DNA of 7,232 bases from an uncultured Bacteroidales bacterium. Its GTDB lineage: Bacteria; Bacteroidota; Bacteroidia; Bacteroidales; Paludibacteraceae. Location: assembly GCA_946619625.1 (NCBI GenBank), contig CAMOMF010000113.1, forward strand, positions 1 to 7,232, written 5' to 3'. This document shows, in pieces, positions 1 to 6,796 of this stretch (position 1 is the first letter of the stretch; each line of letters opens with the position of its first letter). The notes beneath the pieces are model-generated. The model made no database searches and was not told where the DNA came from. It saw only the letters and a list, made by a program, of their open reading frames with translations. The position numbers were made by a program, and so were the translations under genes.

Positions 1-2
1 AG

Positions 3-686
3 GATGGGCCTGTGTTTGTGCTGCCTATAAAAGATATCCACACTGTCATTTACTCGAACGGAGAGGTGCAGATATTCTCCCCCGATGGATCCGGTCAACC
101 GGCAGACCATCAGTCGCAGCAACCGAACCCCGCGCCAACGCAACAACCCGCCGCTTCAGGAGTGGAGGTACTGCGTGAGACGCCTACACAAGTGACTATC
201 CGAATGCCGAAACAGAAACCGGCAGAGACCGTTTATCTGATAGAAAAAGACGGTGGCAGGTACTATATGGGCGACCTGGCGATGTCAGAAGAGGAGTATT
301 TGTCGTACATCAAACTGAACTGTCCCGCCGCTTGGGAGAGTTACCGTGAAGGTACGGCTACTTGGGCGACGGGCTGGGCGCTGTTCGGCGTAGGGGCTGC
401 ATGCCATATGTTCGCTTTCGGATGTTACACCGGCGGGTTTATCGGCAGGTTCGGTTCTCCGGTTAACACCGCCGGAATGGTGAATGCAGGCAGATGGCTG
501 AACCTGACCGGCGGAGTGCTGTGGGCAGCCAGTGTGCCGTGCCTGATTGTGGGCGGCGTACGCAGGAACAACTCGCACGAGGTGTATAACGCTTTGTGCC
601 GCCGCAGAATAGTACAACAACAGTACTCTATGGAGTTCGGCATCCAGCCCGCACAGGGTGGCATGGGCTTGGCGATGAAGTTCTGA
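3..686 (+). CDS. Small membrane protein of unknown function, 5' end cut off by the window edge
   Basis: The frame is open to the left edge; the first possible in-frame start is a GTG at 12, but the reading DGPVFVLP..DIHTVIYSNGEVQIF around it resembles an internal segment that in related Bacteroidota proteins follows a signal peptide and a short beta-rich domain, so I infer that tens of residues are missing upstream. Counting from the GTG, a Pro/Gln-rich linker lies at about residues 26-50, then a soluble stretch containing YYMGDLAMSEEEYLSYIKLNCPAA (about 83-107), then two hydrophobic, Gly/Ala-rich likely membrane helices (about 117-142 and 163-182), and a basic C-terminal region ending in GMGLAMKF. 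That overall arrangement recurs in unnamed Bacteroidales proteins; I know of no function. It ends 23 bases before the radical SAM gene, so the two are probably one operon. Gene reality is well supported; function is unknown. Confidence 0.75.
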   Translation, partial: DGPVFVLPIKDIHTVIYSNGEVQIFSPDGSGQPADHQSQQPNPAPTQQPAASGVEVLRETPTQVTIRMPKQKPAETVYLIEKDGGRYYMGDLAMSEEEYLSYIKLNCPAAWESYREGTATWATGWALFGVGAACHMFAFGCYTGGFIGRFGSPVNTAGMVNAGRWLNLTGGVLWAASVPCLIVGGVRRNNSHEVYNALCRRRIVQQQYSMEFGIQPAQGGMGLAMKF

Positions 687-692
687 AGTACC

Positions 693-698
693 AAGGAG
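693..698 (+). promoter_or_regulatory. Ribosome binding site deciding the start of the radical SAM gene
   Basis: AAGGAG lies 11 bases before the ATG at 710. It supports that start over the upstream in-frame ATG at 596, which would place 38 extra codons inside the preceding gene and lacks this signal. Confidence 0.6.
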
Positions 699-709
699 CA
701 AAGATAAAT

Positions 710-1837
710 ATGAAGACCAAAGTTCGTATAGGTTTGGAATTGGAGCGTATAAGGCGCAATAACCTGAAAGTGTTGCACCCGTTGCGCCAGTTGTTTTGGG
801 AGTCCACTTTGCGCTGCAACGTGGCGTGTCTGCACTGCGGTTCGGACTGTCTGTCCTCTGTGACCACGCCGGATATGCCCAAAGAGGATTTCCTCAAGGT
901 CATCGACGAAGAGGTGTTGCCGCATGTGAACCCACATGAAGTGATGATTGTCATTTCCGGCGGCGAGCCCACTATGCGCAAGGACTTAGAGGACGTGGGT
1001 GCTGCGCTGCACAAGCGGGGCTTTCCGTGGGGCATGGTCACCAACGGCGTGGCAGTGACGGAAGAGCGTTTCCGCTCGCTGAGGAAAGCGGGACTGATGT
1101 CTATGACCGTGTCATGCGATGGCGACGAGACCGACCACAACTGGATGCGCGGCAGCCGGTTTGCTTTCGAGGGAAGCAGTCGTGCCATACGTTTGGCAGC
1201 GGCGGAGTCGGCAGCGTACGCGGCTCAGAGCAAAGAGGCGAAGGAGAAAGGCACAGCACCCACGATGCTTCCGTTCATATGGGATGTAGTGACATGCGTT
1301 AACCAACACAACCGCACCAAACTGCCTGAACTGCGGGACATGCTGTGGTCGATGGGCGTACGCAACTGGCGTGTGTTCGGCATAGACCCGATGGGGCGTG
1401 CTGCATCCAACCCCGAACTGCTCCTTTCGGATGCGGAGTTCAGGGAGGTGCTGGATTTTATCGCTTCCGAACGCAAGGCAGGCAGACATGTCAGTTACTC
1501 GTGTGAGGGGTTCCTGGGTGACTACGAACTGGAGGTGCGTGACCACCTGTACCAATGCGCTGCGGGGTTGAGTATAGCGTCTATCCTGATTGACGGCAGT
1601 ATCTCCGCCTGCACCAGTATCCGCGGCAAGTACTACCAAGGCAACATATACAAAGACCACTTCTGGGAGGTGTGGGAGAACGGGTTCAAGCCTTACCGTG
1701 ACCGCTCGTGGATGCGGGAGAGTGCACCTTGCAACGACTGCAAAGTGTGGCGCTACTGCGAAGGGAACGGTATGCACCTGCGCCGTGAGGACGGCTCCCT
1801 AATGATTTGCCACTACCAGAAATGCCAAGCCGAGTAA
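710..1837 (+). CDS. Radical SAM/SPASM domain enzyme (rSAM/lipoprotein-system type, TIGR04133-like)
   Basis: This is a 375-residue cytoplasmic enzyme predicted to cleave S-adenosylmethionine with a 4Fe-4S cluster and modify a peptide or protein. Seen directly: the radical SAM motif CxxxCxxC at Cys36, Cys40 and Cys43 in the context FWESTLRCNVACLHCGSDC; a following VISGGEPTMRKDL segment typical of the SAM-binding 'GGEP' strand; and a C-terminal SPASM-like region with Cys283, Cys301, Cys341, Cys344, Cys350, Cys367 and Cys372 (including CxxCx5C), enough to bind auxiliary Fe-S clusters. Family knowledge: the N-terminal signature matches the Bacteroidales enzymes paired with a small lipoprotein (TIGR04133/TIGR04134). 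No such lipoprotein is adjacent here; the upstream neighbour is a two-helix membrane protein, which may be the substrate or only an operon partner. The start at 710 is chosen because of the AAGGAG and because the family begins close to this point. Substrate is unknown. Confidence 0.9.
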   Translation: MKTKVRIGLELERIRRNNLKVLHPLRQLFWESTLRCNVACLHCGSDCLSSVTTPDMPKEDFLKVIDEEVLPHVNPHEVMIVISGGEPTMRKDLEDVGAALHKRGFPWGMVTNGVAVTEERFRSLRKAGLMSMTVSCDGDETDHNWMRGSRFAFEGSSRAIRLAAAESAAYAAQSKEAKEKGTAPTMLPFIWDVVTCVNQHNRTKLPELRDMLWSMGVRNWRVFGIDPMGRAASNPELLLSDAEFREVLDFIASERKAGRHVSYSCEGFLGDYELEVRDHLYQCAAGLSIASILIDGSISACTSIRGKYYQGNIYKDHFWEVWENGFKPYRDRSWMRESAPCNDCKVWRYCEGNGMHLRREDGSLMICHYQKCQAE

Positions 1838-1866
1838 GTGAGAAGTGCCAAGCCGAGTAAGTGAGA
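1823..1866 (+). repeat. 21-bp direct duplication across the stop codon of the radical SAM gene
   Basis: Positions 1823-1843 and 1846-1866 are identical over 21 bases (beginning TGCCAAGCC, containing GAGTAAGTGAGA), with two bases between. The first copy encodes the last residues CQAE and the stop; the second is untranslated and carries the same would-be stop. A shorter 12-base repeat (GTGAGAGCCTGT) also occurs at 1861-1872 and 1885-1896. The pattern suggests local slippage or duplication at the gene end. Confidence 0.85.
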
Positions 1867-1910
1867 GCCTGTCAATGCGAGCAGGTGAGAGCCTGTTCGC
1901 ATTGACAGGC
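1867..1910. terminator. Strong hairpin between convergent genes, probable bidirectional terminator
   Basis: GCCTGTCAATGCGA at 1867-1880 is perfectly complementary to 1897-1910 (14 bp). The stem continues inward through a G-U pair and CAGG/CCTG (1882-1885 with 1892-1895), leaving a six-base loop at 1886-1891, so about 19 bp in total. It sits in the 82-base gap between the radical SAM gene (+) and the isomerase-like gene (-), where both transcripts would have to end. There is no T-run on either side, so it is not a textbook intrinsic terminator; 3'-end protection of the mRNAs is an alternative role. Confidence 0.6.
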
Positions 1911-1919
1911 AGGCAGAAC

Positions 1920-3179
1920 CTACTGAGCGGGCGAGGTGACCTCGTTGTGGAGTCCCATGGCGCGGCATAGTTTGGCGAACAGCGCGGAGTGGTTTCCCTC
2001 TAATATAACATGATGATTGCCGATAGACCTACTGAGCAGATAGTTTGAGAGGTCGGTTCCGCGTGTGCGGAGAAGAATCTGCGTGCGGCATTTCTTCGGG
2101 TCGTTCTGGTTCTCCGTCAGAATAGCGGGGGCGAAGGCGATGCGGTTCAAATCTTTTCCACCTATTTTTACTACCGTGACGGGTCGGTGCTCACGCATGA
2201 GTCCCTGAATGGCGACACCTGTTCCGCTCTCGAAATGACTGCGTATGATGTATTGTCGCGTCTGCTTGAGTCCGATGGTGCAGTGTGCAAAGAGCACCTC
2301 TTTCTCGCGTATGCGTGCGGGGTTCGCCATGAACGTGTCTTGTCCTGTAAGTCGTTTGGCGAGCAGCATGGTGAAGATGGCGGGGATGTCGCCCTCGCAG
2401 CCTGCCACTATGCCTTCATCGTTGAGCAATGACAGTGCCAGACAGCCTGTGGTGTGGCAGGTGGGGATGAGGTCAAAACAGCGTACGGTGACGGCGTCCA
2501 GATGTTCCTCTAAAGCTACGCGCTTGATGGCATGATACAGGCGCACGGCTTTCAGCACTTCTGCCTTGTCGGGTTCCACCATGCCGTTGGCGGCACTGAT
2601 GAACTGCGTCGCTTCGGTCTCGGCAGCGTCTGCCGTTTCCTCATTGAAACATGCTTCCACGCGCGAGAGCGGGATATTGATGAACTGCACTCCCCAACGG
2701 CGGGCAGCGGTCTGGTAGTCCACATTGCTGGATACGAGCCAGTCGCTGGGCGTACCCATGATGCCTATACGCTGTCCCTGCATCAAGTTGCGCAACTTGA
2801 GTTCCTGAATGGCTTCGACCACCTGTTCGGGCTCGTCGTGGAGGATCTGGCATTCGTCGTGCTGTTGTTGCACCCAACAACTTATCTCCAATGAAGCCGC
2901 CAGTGAGTTGGCTTTACCGTCCGTAAGGAGCGTGAGGGGTCTGGGCAGAGCGGCGTAGTGCTTGACAAACATGCCCTCTGTGCCGCCGGAAGCAATGAAG
3001 ACCAGTGCCAAGTCGGTGGGTTGGAGGTGCAGGTCGGCGAAATGTTCTTCGGGGACAATGTGTACCTGAAAGGCATCGTCCAATGCTTTGAACAGTTCGC
3101 GGTGGTTGTTTCGGATGGCTTCTTCCGTCGTACCTTGAAAGGCAGAGGAGAAGGCGAGGAGGTAGAGAGAAGATTCCAT
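1920..3179 (-). CDS. L-fucose/L-arabinose isomerase-like protein (COG2407-like)
   Basis: The 419-residue protein resembles the L-fucose isomerase-related family rather than a characterised isomerase. The N-terminal half (about 1-130) has alternating hydrophobic strands, including LALVFIASGGTEG, as in the substrate-recognition domains of sugar isomerases. The central and C-terminal part carries the most characteristic segment, TVRCFDLIPTCHTTGCLALSLLNDEGIVAGCEGD (about 231-264), followed by FAHC (297-300). In isomerases of this fold a Glu, an Asp and a His bind the metal; CEGD and HC are candidates, but that is inference. No signal peptide is seen, so it is cytoplasmic. It is the last gene of the leftward series, 63 bases after the FAD oxidoreductase, and no sugar kinase, aldolase or transporter gene accompanies it, so a sugar substrate cannot be deduced. 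No clear Shine-Dalgarno precedes the ATG; the upstream bases are A/T rich, as is common in Bacteroidota. Confidence 0.75.
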   Translation of the reverse strand: MESSLYLLAFSSAFQGTTEEAIRNNHRELFKALDDAFQVHIVPEEHFADLHLQPTDLALVFIASGGTEGMFVKHYAALPRPLTLLTDGKANSLAASLEISCWVQQQHDECQILHDEPEQVVEAIQELKLRNLMQGQRIGIMGTPSDWLVSSNVDYQTAARRWGVQFINIPLSRVEACFNEETADAAETEATQFISAANGMVEPDKAEVLKAVRLYHAIKRVALEEHLDAVTVRCFDLIPTCHTTGCLALSLLNDEGIVAGCEGDIPAIFTMLLAKRLTGQDTFMANPARIREKEVLFAHCTIGLKQTRQYIIRSHFESGTGVAIQGLMREHRPVTVVKIGGKDLNRIAFAPAILTENQNDPKKCRTQILLRTRGTDLSNYLLSRSIGNHHVILEGNHSALFAKLCRAMGLHNEVTSPAQ

Positions 3180-3194
3180 ATTATAAATTATTTT

Positions 3195-3260
3195 AGGAGT
3201 TACAGGAGTTCAGGAGTTACAGGAGTTCAGACAAATGTCTTTTTAGGAGTTCAGGAGTCG
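3195..3260. repeat. AGGAGTT-based tandem repeats between two genes and into a 3' coding end
   Basis: A 17-base unit (AGGAGTTACAGGAGTTC) is repeated exactly twice at 3195-3211 and 3212-3228. After a 16-base spacer, the half-unit AGGAGTTC returns at 3245-3252, followed by a degenerate AGGAGTCG at 3253-3260. The string TTTTAGGAGTT occurs at both 3191-3201 and 3241-3251. The right-hand copies overlap the end of the FAD oxidoreductase gene and encode its last residues LLNS and the stop. The spacer holds a small palindrome, AGACAAATGTCT (3229-3240). Confidence 0.9.
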
Positions 3261-4790
3261 TGTGGAGAGGGCTTGTGCAACGCGGATGCCGTCCAGCGCG
3301 GAAGAGGTGATTCCCCCGGCGTAGCCGGCTCCTTCACCTGCGGGGTACAGGTTCGGACTGTCGGGATGCGCCATGGTTTCGGGATTACGCGGAATACGTA
3401 TTGCCGAGGATGAGCGACTCTCCACGCCGAGGATGACCGCGTCGTGCGTGAGGAACCCCGGATATTTCCTGCCGAAATCGGCGAACCCTTGGCGGAGACT
3501 ATCGCCGATGACGGGTGGCAACCACTGGTCGAGCCGTGAGGGTATGCAGCCGGGCAGGTACGAACACTTGGGGAGGTCGTGTGAGTCACGTCCCGCTACA
3601 AAGTCGTCCAACCTCTGCGCCGGTGCAATGGCAGAGAGGGGTGCGCCGGCAACGTCTGCGCCATGCAACCAAGCCAAGTGCTCCAATTGTTCCTGAAAAG
3701 CGAGCCACTCGATGGCAGAACAGCCTTCGCGCAGGTCTTCGGGGTGCAACTCCACTACTATGCCGGAATTGGCGTAAGGCGAGTTGCGGTGGGAGGCAGA
3801 CATGCCATTGACGATGATACTCTGCGCTTCGGTGGCGGCAGGTACTATGTGCCCTCCGGGACACATGCAGAAACTGTACACTCCACGCTGTCCGAAGCGG
3901 TTGTGTACCTGCGTGACCAGACTGTATGAAGCAGCGGGCAGCAACCCCTGCGCACGCAAAGGCGAACCGTGATACATGATTTGGTCGATGAGTGTCTGCG
4001 GGTGCTCGACCCGTACGCCCATTGCCAGTCCTTTGGGCTCCATGCGTATGCCGCTTTTATCCAAGAGCCTGTAGGTGTCGTGTGCCGAATGTCCGATGGC
4101 GAGAATAGTGGGGCGGGAGAGGTCGAGAGCGGTGACGCAGGTGTCGAAATGTACCTGTCCGCCGTGCTGAAGAATGGTCTCGCGCATGCGGCGTATGATG
4201 GAGGGCAGCCGGTCACTGCCTATGTGTGCGTGGGCTTCGTAGAGAACGGTGTCGTCAGCACCGAAGTAATGGAAGAGTTCCATGACGCGCTGCATGTTGC
4301 CGCGCTTGGAAGAGCGGGAGAACAGTTTGCCGTCGGAGAAGGTGCCTGCACCGCCTTCGCCGAAGCAGTAGTTGCTTTCGGGAGAAAGCCCCTCGTTGCG
4401 GTTAAGGCGTGCAATGTCCATCTTGCGCAGACTGACCTCTTTTCCGCGCTCGTAGATGACGGGGCGGATACCATGCTCGATGAGAGTGAGCGCGGCGAAG
4501 AGTCCCGCCGGTCCCATGCCAATGATGTTCACTTCGGGCGTGCCGGGAGCAGAGACATCCTGATAGACCGGTTTGTCGTAGGGGGGAATGAGCGTCTCCT
4601 CTTGACTCAGGCAGGCGTCAATAGTGAGCAGCACCTTGGGTTGGCGCTGGCGTGCATCTATGGAGCGCTTGACTATGTGCCACCCGTACAGAGACTGCGA
4701 AGGCAGGTGCACTTCGCGTGCCACTGCCTTCGTTATCAGTTGCTTGTCTGCCGCCTGTTCGGGGCTGAGTGTGAGGAGAATGCGTTTCAT
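3243..4790 (-). CDS. FAD-dependent oxidoreductase (COG2509-like)
   Basis: The 515-residue cytoplasmic protein is a predicted flavoprotein dehydrogenase of the uncharacterised COG2509 type; its substrate is unknown. Residues 1-80 form an N-terminal extension typical of this family. The Rossmann FAD-binding motif VNIIGMGPAGLFAA has Gly91, Gly93 and Gly96, with Glu114 in VIYERG placed to bind the ribose. Further signatures are YCFGEGGAGTFSDGKL (141-156), FCMCPGGHIVPAATE (307-321), GVESRSSSAIRI (455-466) and the second FAD-contacting element LYPAGEGAGYAGGI (481-494). Length is usual for the family. Its ATG overlaps the recA stop as ATGA, so translation is probably coupled to recA. The last residues, LLNS, are encoded by copies of the intergenic AGGAGTT repeat. 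Confidence 0.9.
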   Translation of the reverse strand: MKRILLTLSPEQAADKQLITKAVAREVHLPSQSLYGWHIVKRSIDARQRQPKVLLTIDACLSQEETLIPPYDKPVYQDVSAPGTPEVNIIGMGPAGLFAALTLIEHGIRPVIYERGKEVSLRKMDIARLNRNEGLSPESNYCFGEGGAGTFSDGKLFSRSSKRGNMQRVMELFHYFGADDTVLYEAHAHIGSDRLPSIIRRMRETILQHGGQVHFDTCVTALDLSRPTILAIGHSAHDTYRLLDKSGIRMEPKGLAMGVRVEHPQTLIDQIMYHGSPLRAQGLLPAASYSLVTQVHNRFGQRGVYSFCMCPGGHIVPAATEAQSIIVNGMSASHRNSPYANSGIVVELHPEDLREGCSAIEWLAFQEQLEHLAWLHGADVAGAPLSAIAPAQRLDDFVAGRDSHDLPKCSYLPGCIPSRLDQWLPPVIGDSLRQGFADFGRKYPGFLTHDAVILGVESRSSSAIRIPRNPETMAHPDSPNLYPAGEGAGYAGGITSSALDGIRVAQALSTRLLNS

Positions 4791-5806
4791 TTGTTCTCTC
4801 GTACTTTCTCGAAGATTTTCTGCTCGATTTCCTCTGCCAACTCGACGTTGTCCTGCATGAGTGCCTTGACGGCTTCACGTCCTTGTGCGAGTTTGGTGTC
4901 TCCGTACGAGAACCACGATCCGGACTTGGTGATGATGCCGTTCTCTACGCCGAGGTCCACAATCTCACCTACCTTGGAGATGCCTGAGCCGAACATGATG
5001 TCGAACTCCGCCTTGCGGAAAGGAGGAGCGACTTTGTTCTTCACCACCTTGACACGCACATTGTTACCAATGACATTGTCGCCGTCCTTGATAGTAGTGA
5101 CGCGGCGTATGTCAAGACGGACGGAAGCGTAGAACTTGAGAGCATTACCACCGGTGGTTGTCTCGGGGTTGCCGAACATGACGCCAATCTTCTCGCGCAG
5201 TTGGTTGATGAAGATACAGCAGGTGTTGGTTTTGTTGATGGTGGCGGTAAGCTTGCGCAGCGCCTGTGACATGAGTCGCGCCTGCAGTCCCACTTTGTTG
5301 TCGCCCATGTCGCCCTCGATCTCGGCTTTGGGAGTGAGTGCCGCCACGGAGTCGATGACAATGATGTCGATAGCGGCAGAGGAGATGAGTTGGTCTGCAA
5401 TCTCGAGTGCCTGTTCACCGCTGTCGGGTTGTGAGATGAGGAGGTTGTCCACATCGACCCCGAGTTTTTCGGCGTAGAAGCGGTCGAAGGCATGCTCTGC
5501 ATCGATGATGGCGGCAATACCGCCCTGCTTCTGCGCTTCAGCGATGGCATGGATGGCGAGAGTGGTTTTGCCGGAAGACTCGGGACCGTATATCTCTATG
5601 ACCCGTCCGCGCGGGTAACCGCCGACGCCGAGTGCGATGTCCAGTCCGATAGATCCGGAACTGATGACGGAGACGTTTTCGATGCGGTCGTCCCCGAGTT
5701 TCATGATAGTGCCCTTGCCATGTGTTTTGTCGATTTTGTCCATGGCGAGTTGCAGCGCCTTGAGTTTCTCGGCAGAGGGGCGTTTGATTTCAGTATTGTC
5801 AGCCAT
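4787..5806 (-). CDS. recA: RecA recombinase
   Basis: RecA binds single-stranded DNA, hydrolyses ATP, drives homologous pairing and strand exchange, and in many bacteria activates LexA self-cleavage. The 339-residue sequence shows the whole conserved core: Walker A GPESSGKTT at 74-82, the catalytic glutamate Glu104 in IDAEHAFD, the Walker B strand IIVIDSVAAL (148-157), loop L1 around EIEGDMGDNKVGLQARLMSQ (162-181) and loop L2 GVMFGNPETTTGGNALKFYAS (208-228). The C-terminus ends VRENK and lacks the long acidic tail of the E. coli protein, so autoinhibition by that tail is not expected. The ATG at 5806 is preceded by A/T-rich sequence with no Shine-Dalgarno. The gene lies 67 bases downstream of the lipoprotein gene, and its stop overlaps the FAD oxidoreductase start. 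I see no consensus promoter in the 67-base gap, though one inside the upstream gene cannot be excluded. Confidence 0.98.
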   Translation of the reverse strand: MADNTEIKRPSAEKLKALQLAMDKIDKTHGKGTIMKLGDDRIENVSVISSGSIGLDIALGVGGYPRGRVIEIYGPESSGKTTLAIHAIAEAQKQGGIAAIIDAEHAFDRFYAEKLGVDVDNLLISQPDSGEQALEIADQLISSAAIDIIVIDSVAALTPKAEIEGDMGDNKVGLQARLMSQALRKLTATINKTNTCCIFINQLREKIGVMFGNPETTTGGNALKFYASVRLDIRRVTTIKDGDNVIGNNVRVKVVKNKVAPPFRKAEFDIMFGSGISKVGEIVDLGVENGIITKSGSWFSYGDTKLAQGREAVKALMQDNVELAEEIEQKIFEKVRENK

Positions 5807-5873
5807 TTTTATTGATAATTTGACTATTTACGATTGGACATATTGCAGACACAGAGACTGGCGTACCCGGGAA

Positions 5874-6602
5874 TTATTTCTTTGCTCCGAAGTTGTCGAG
5901 GCAGAAATAGGTGGGCGTGTTGATGCCGTATTCACCCACGTCGGTAGATTCGAGTTTGCAACGAATTTCGTCCACGATGCCAAGGTCACCAAGCTCTACG
6001 TAGGTCCAGTTGGTAACGATGAGTGATTTGCCGTCACGGAAGTCGGCGAGGTAGAAGTCCACCGATCCGGTCGGAACGCCAAGGAAGTATCCCGTGAAGG
6101 TGAGTTTGAAGTAGTCGCCTTCCTTGAAAGCGCGTGCGTAGTCATTACCGTTCTTGATGACCGAAGCGGCATAGGCGGTGTTGGTTACGTACGTACCCGG
6201 GATGTATGCGAGCGCGTTCTTGTAAGAGATGTTGAGGCTGGAACCGTTGGAGAGATATTTCTCTGATTCCTGATATGCCACAACGAAGTTGTTACCTGCA
6301 GCGGCGCCACCAGGAGCGGAGTGGTACTGGTCGGCAAAGTCGTTAAAGACGTTGGATTTCTGTCCACTGACTACGTAGTTGTAGTAGTAGTTGCCGTACT
6401 CGGAGACGGTGATACCGGTAGAGAAACCGAAATCGCCGCTGACCCAGTTTTGTACTCCTGTGGATGAGTAGGAGTTGATGGTGTCTGCACCGAGGGAGAT
6501 ATTCTCGAAGGTGGCAACATTGACCAATTCTTTTTTGTTGTTGCAAGCGGCAAACAATCCTGCACATGCAAGTGCAATAACTAATACTTTGAAATTCTTC
6601 AT
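5874..6602 (-). CDS. DUF4465-like lipoprotein, probable surface vitamin B12-binding protein (BtuH-like)
   Basis: The 242-residue protein has a classic lipoprotein signal: basic MKNFK, a hydrophobic stretch, and lipobox LFAAC with the lipidated Cys20. The mature N-terminus NNKKEL carries little acidic charge, so surface export by the Bacteroidota LES signal is possible but not clear. The mature part is rich in Tyr, Gly, Ser and Asn and looks all-beta. Its C-terminal portion, FYLADFRDGKSLIVTNWTYVELGDLG with later STDVGEYGINTPTYFCLDNF (183-202 and 219-238 bracket it), matches what I know of DUF4465 proteins. From memory, the BtuH surface proteins that bind B12 in gut Bacteroidota belong to this group. 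The upstream cobalamin riboswitch independently supports a B12 role. No btuB receptor, btuG or transporter gene is seen in the window, so this is a stand-alone copy unless partners lie elsewhere. Ligand binding is inferred. Confidence 0.8.
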   Translation of the reverse strand: MKNFKVLVIALACAGLFAACNNKKELVNVATFENISLGADTINSYSSTGVQNWVSGDFGFSTGITVSEYGNYYYNYVVSGQKSNVFNDFADQYHSAPGGAAAGNNFVVAYQESEKYLSNGSSLNISYKNALAYIPGTYVTNTAYAASVIKNGNDYARAFKEGDYFKLTFTGYFLGVPTGSVDFYLADFRDGKSLIVTNWTYVELGDLGIVDEIRCKLESTDVGEYGINTPTYFCLDNFGAKK

Positions 6603-6796
6603 TTTACTTAATGTTTATTTGTTTAGTAATAAAAAAATAGTTAGGCGACCTACGCATGTCTGCACCAAAAGTAAGCACCGAACTCTCCGGGAATAGAGCA
6701 CGCGAACTGACAGTCAGCCGGCAGAAAACAAAAAACATAGATATGGCCTGTCCGTCGTTCTCACTCTATTCCTCGAGAGTTTTATTGAACGGAGAA
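6603..6796 (-). other. Leader between riboswitch and lipoprotein gene, candidate expression platform
   Basis: No gene is supported in these 194 bases. They hold an imperfect inverted repeat, 6682-6698 with 6764-6780 (15 of 17 positions complementary), which would enclose a loop of about 65 bases. Inside that loop is the palindrome CTGACAGTCAG (6707-6717). Read on the - strand, part of that palindrome (CTGACT at 6717-6712) is complementary to AGTCAG at the 3' end of the riboswitch (6815-6810). The 40 bases next to the ATG are A/T rich without a Shine-Dalgarno. No hairpin followed by a T-run is evident on the - strand, so the switching mechanism is not obvious. Confidence 0.5.

Noticed and set aside
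596..709. Upstream extension of the radical SAM protein to an ATG at 596
   Set aside because: It would lie within the preceding gene in another frame, lacks a ribosome site, and adds sequence unlike the family; the ATG at 710 has AAGGAG.
425..1777. Several long - strand open frames opposite the membrane protein and radical SAM genes
   Set aside because: They are antisense shadows; the + strand proteins carry clear motifs and the shadows do not.
3229..3244. Small palindrome followed by T's as an intrinsic terminator on the + strand
   Set aside because: The stem is only five base pairs with a two-base loop, and no + strand gene ends there; on the - strand it has no T-run.
3969..5132. A 387-codon open frame on the + strand
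   Set aside because: It lies antisense to recA and the FAD oxidoreductase, both of which have full family signatures; the translation resembles no protein I know and is a by-product of G+C-rich codon use.
5807..5873. A recA promoter or terminator in the gap after the lipoprotein gene
   Set aside because: No TTG plus TAnnTTTG pair at proper spacing and no stable hairpin with a T-run was found; CCCGGG near 5870 is just a six-base palindrome.
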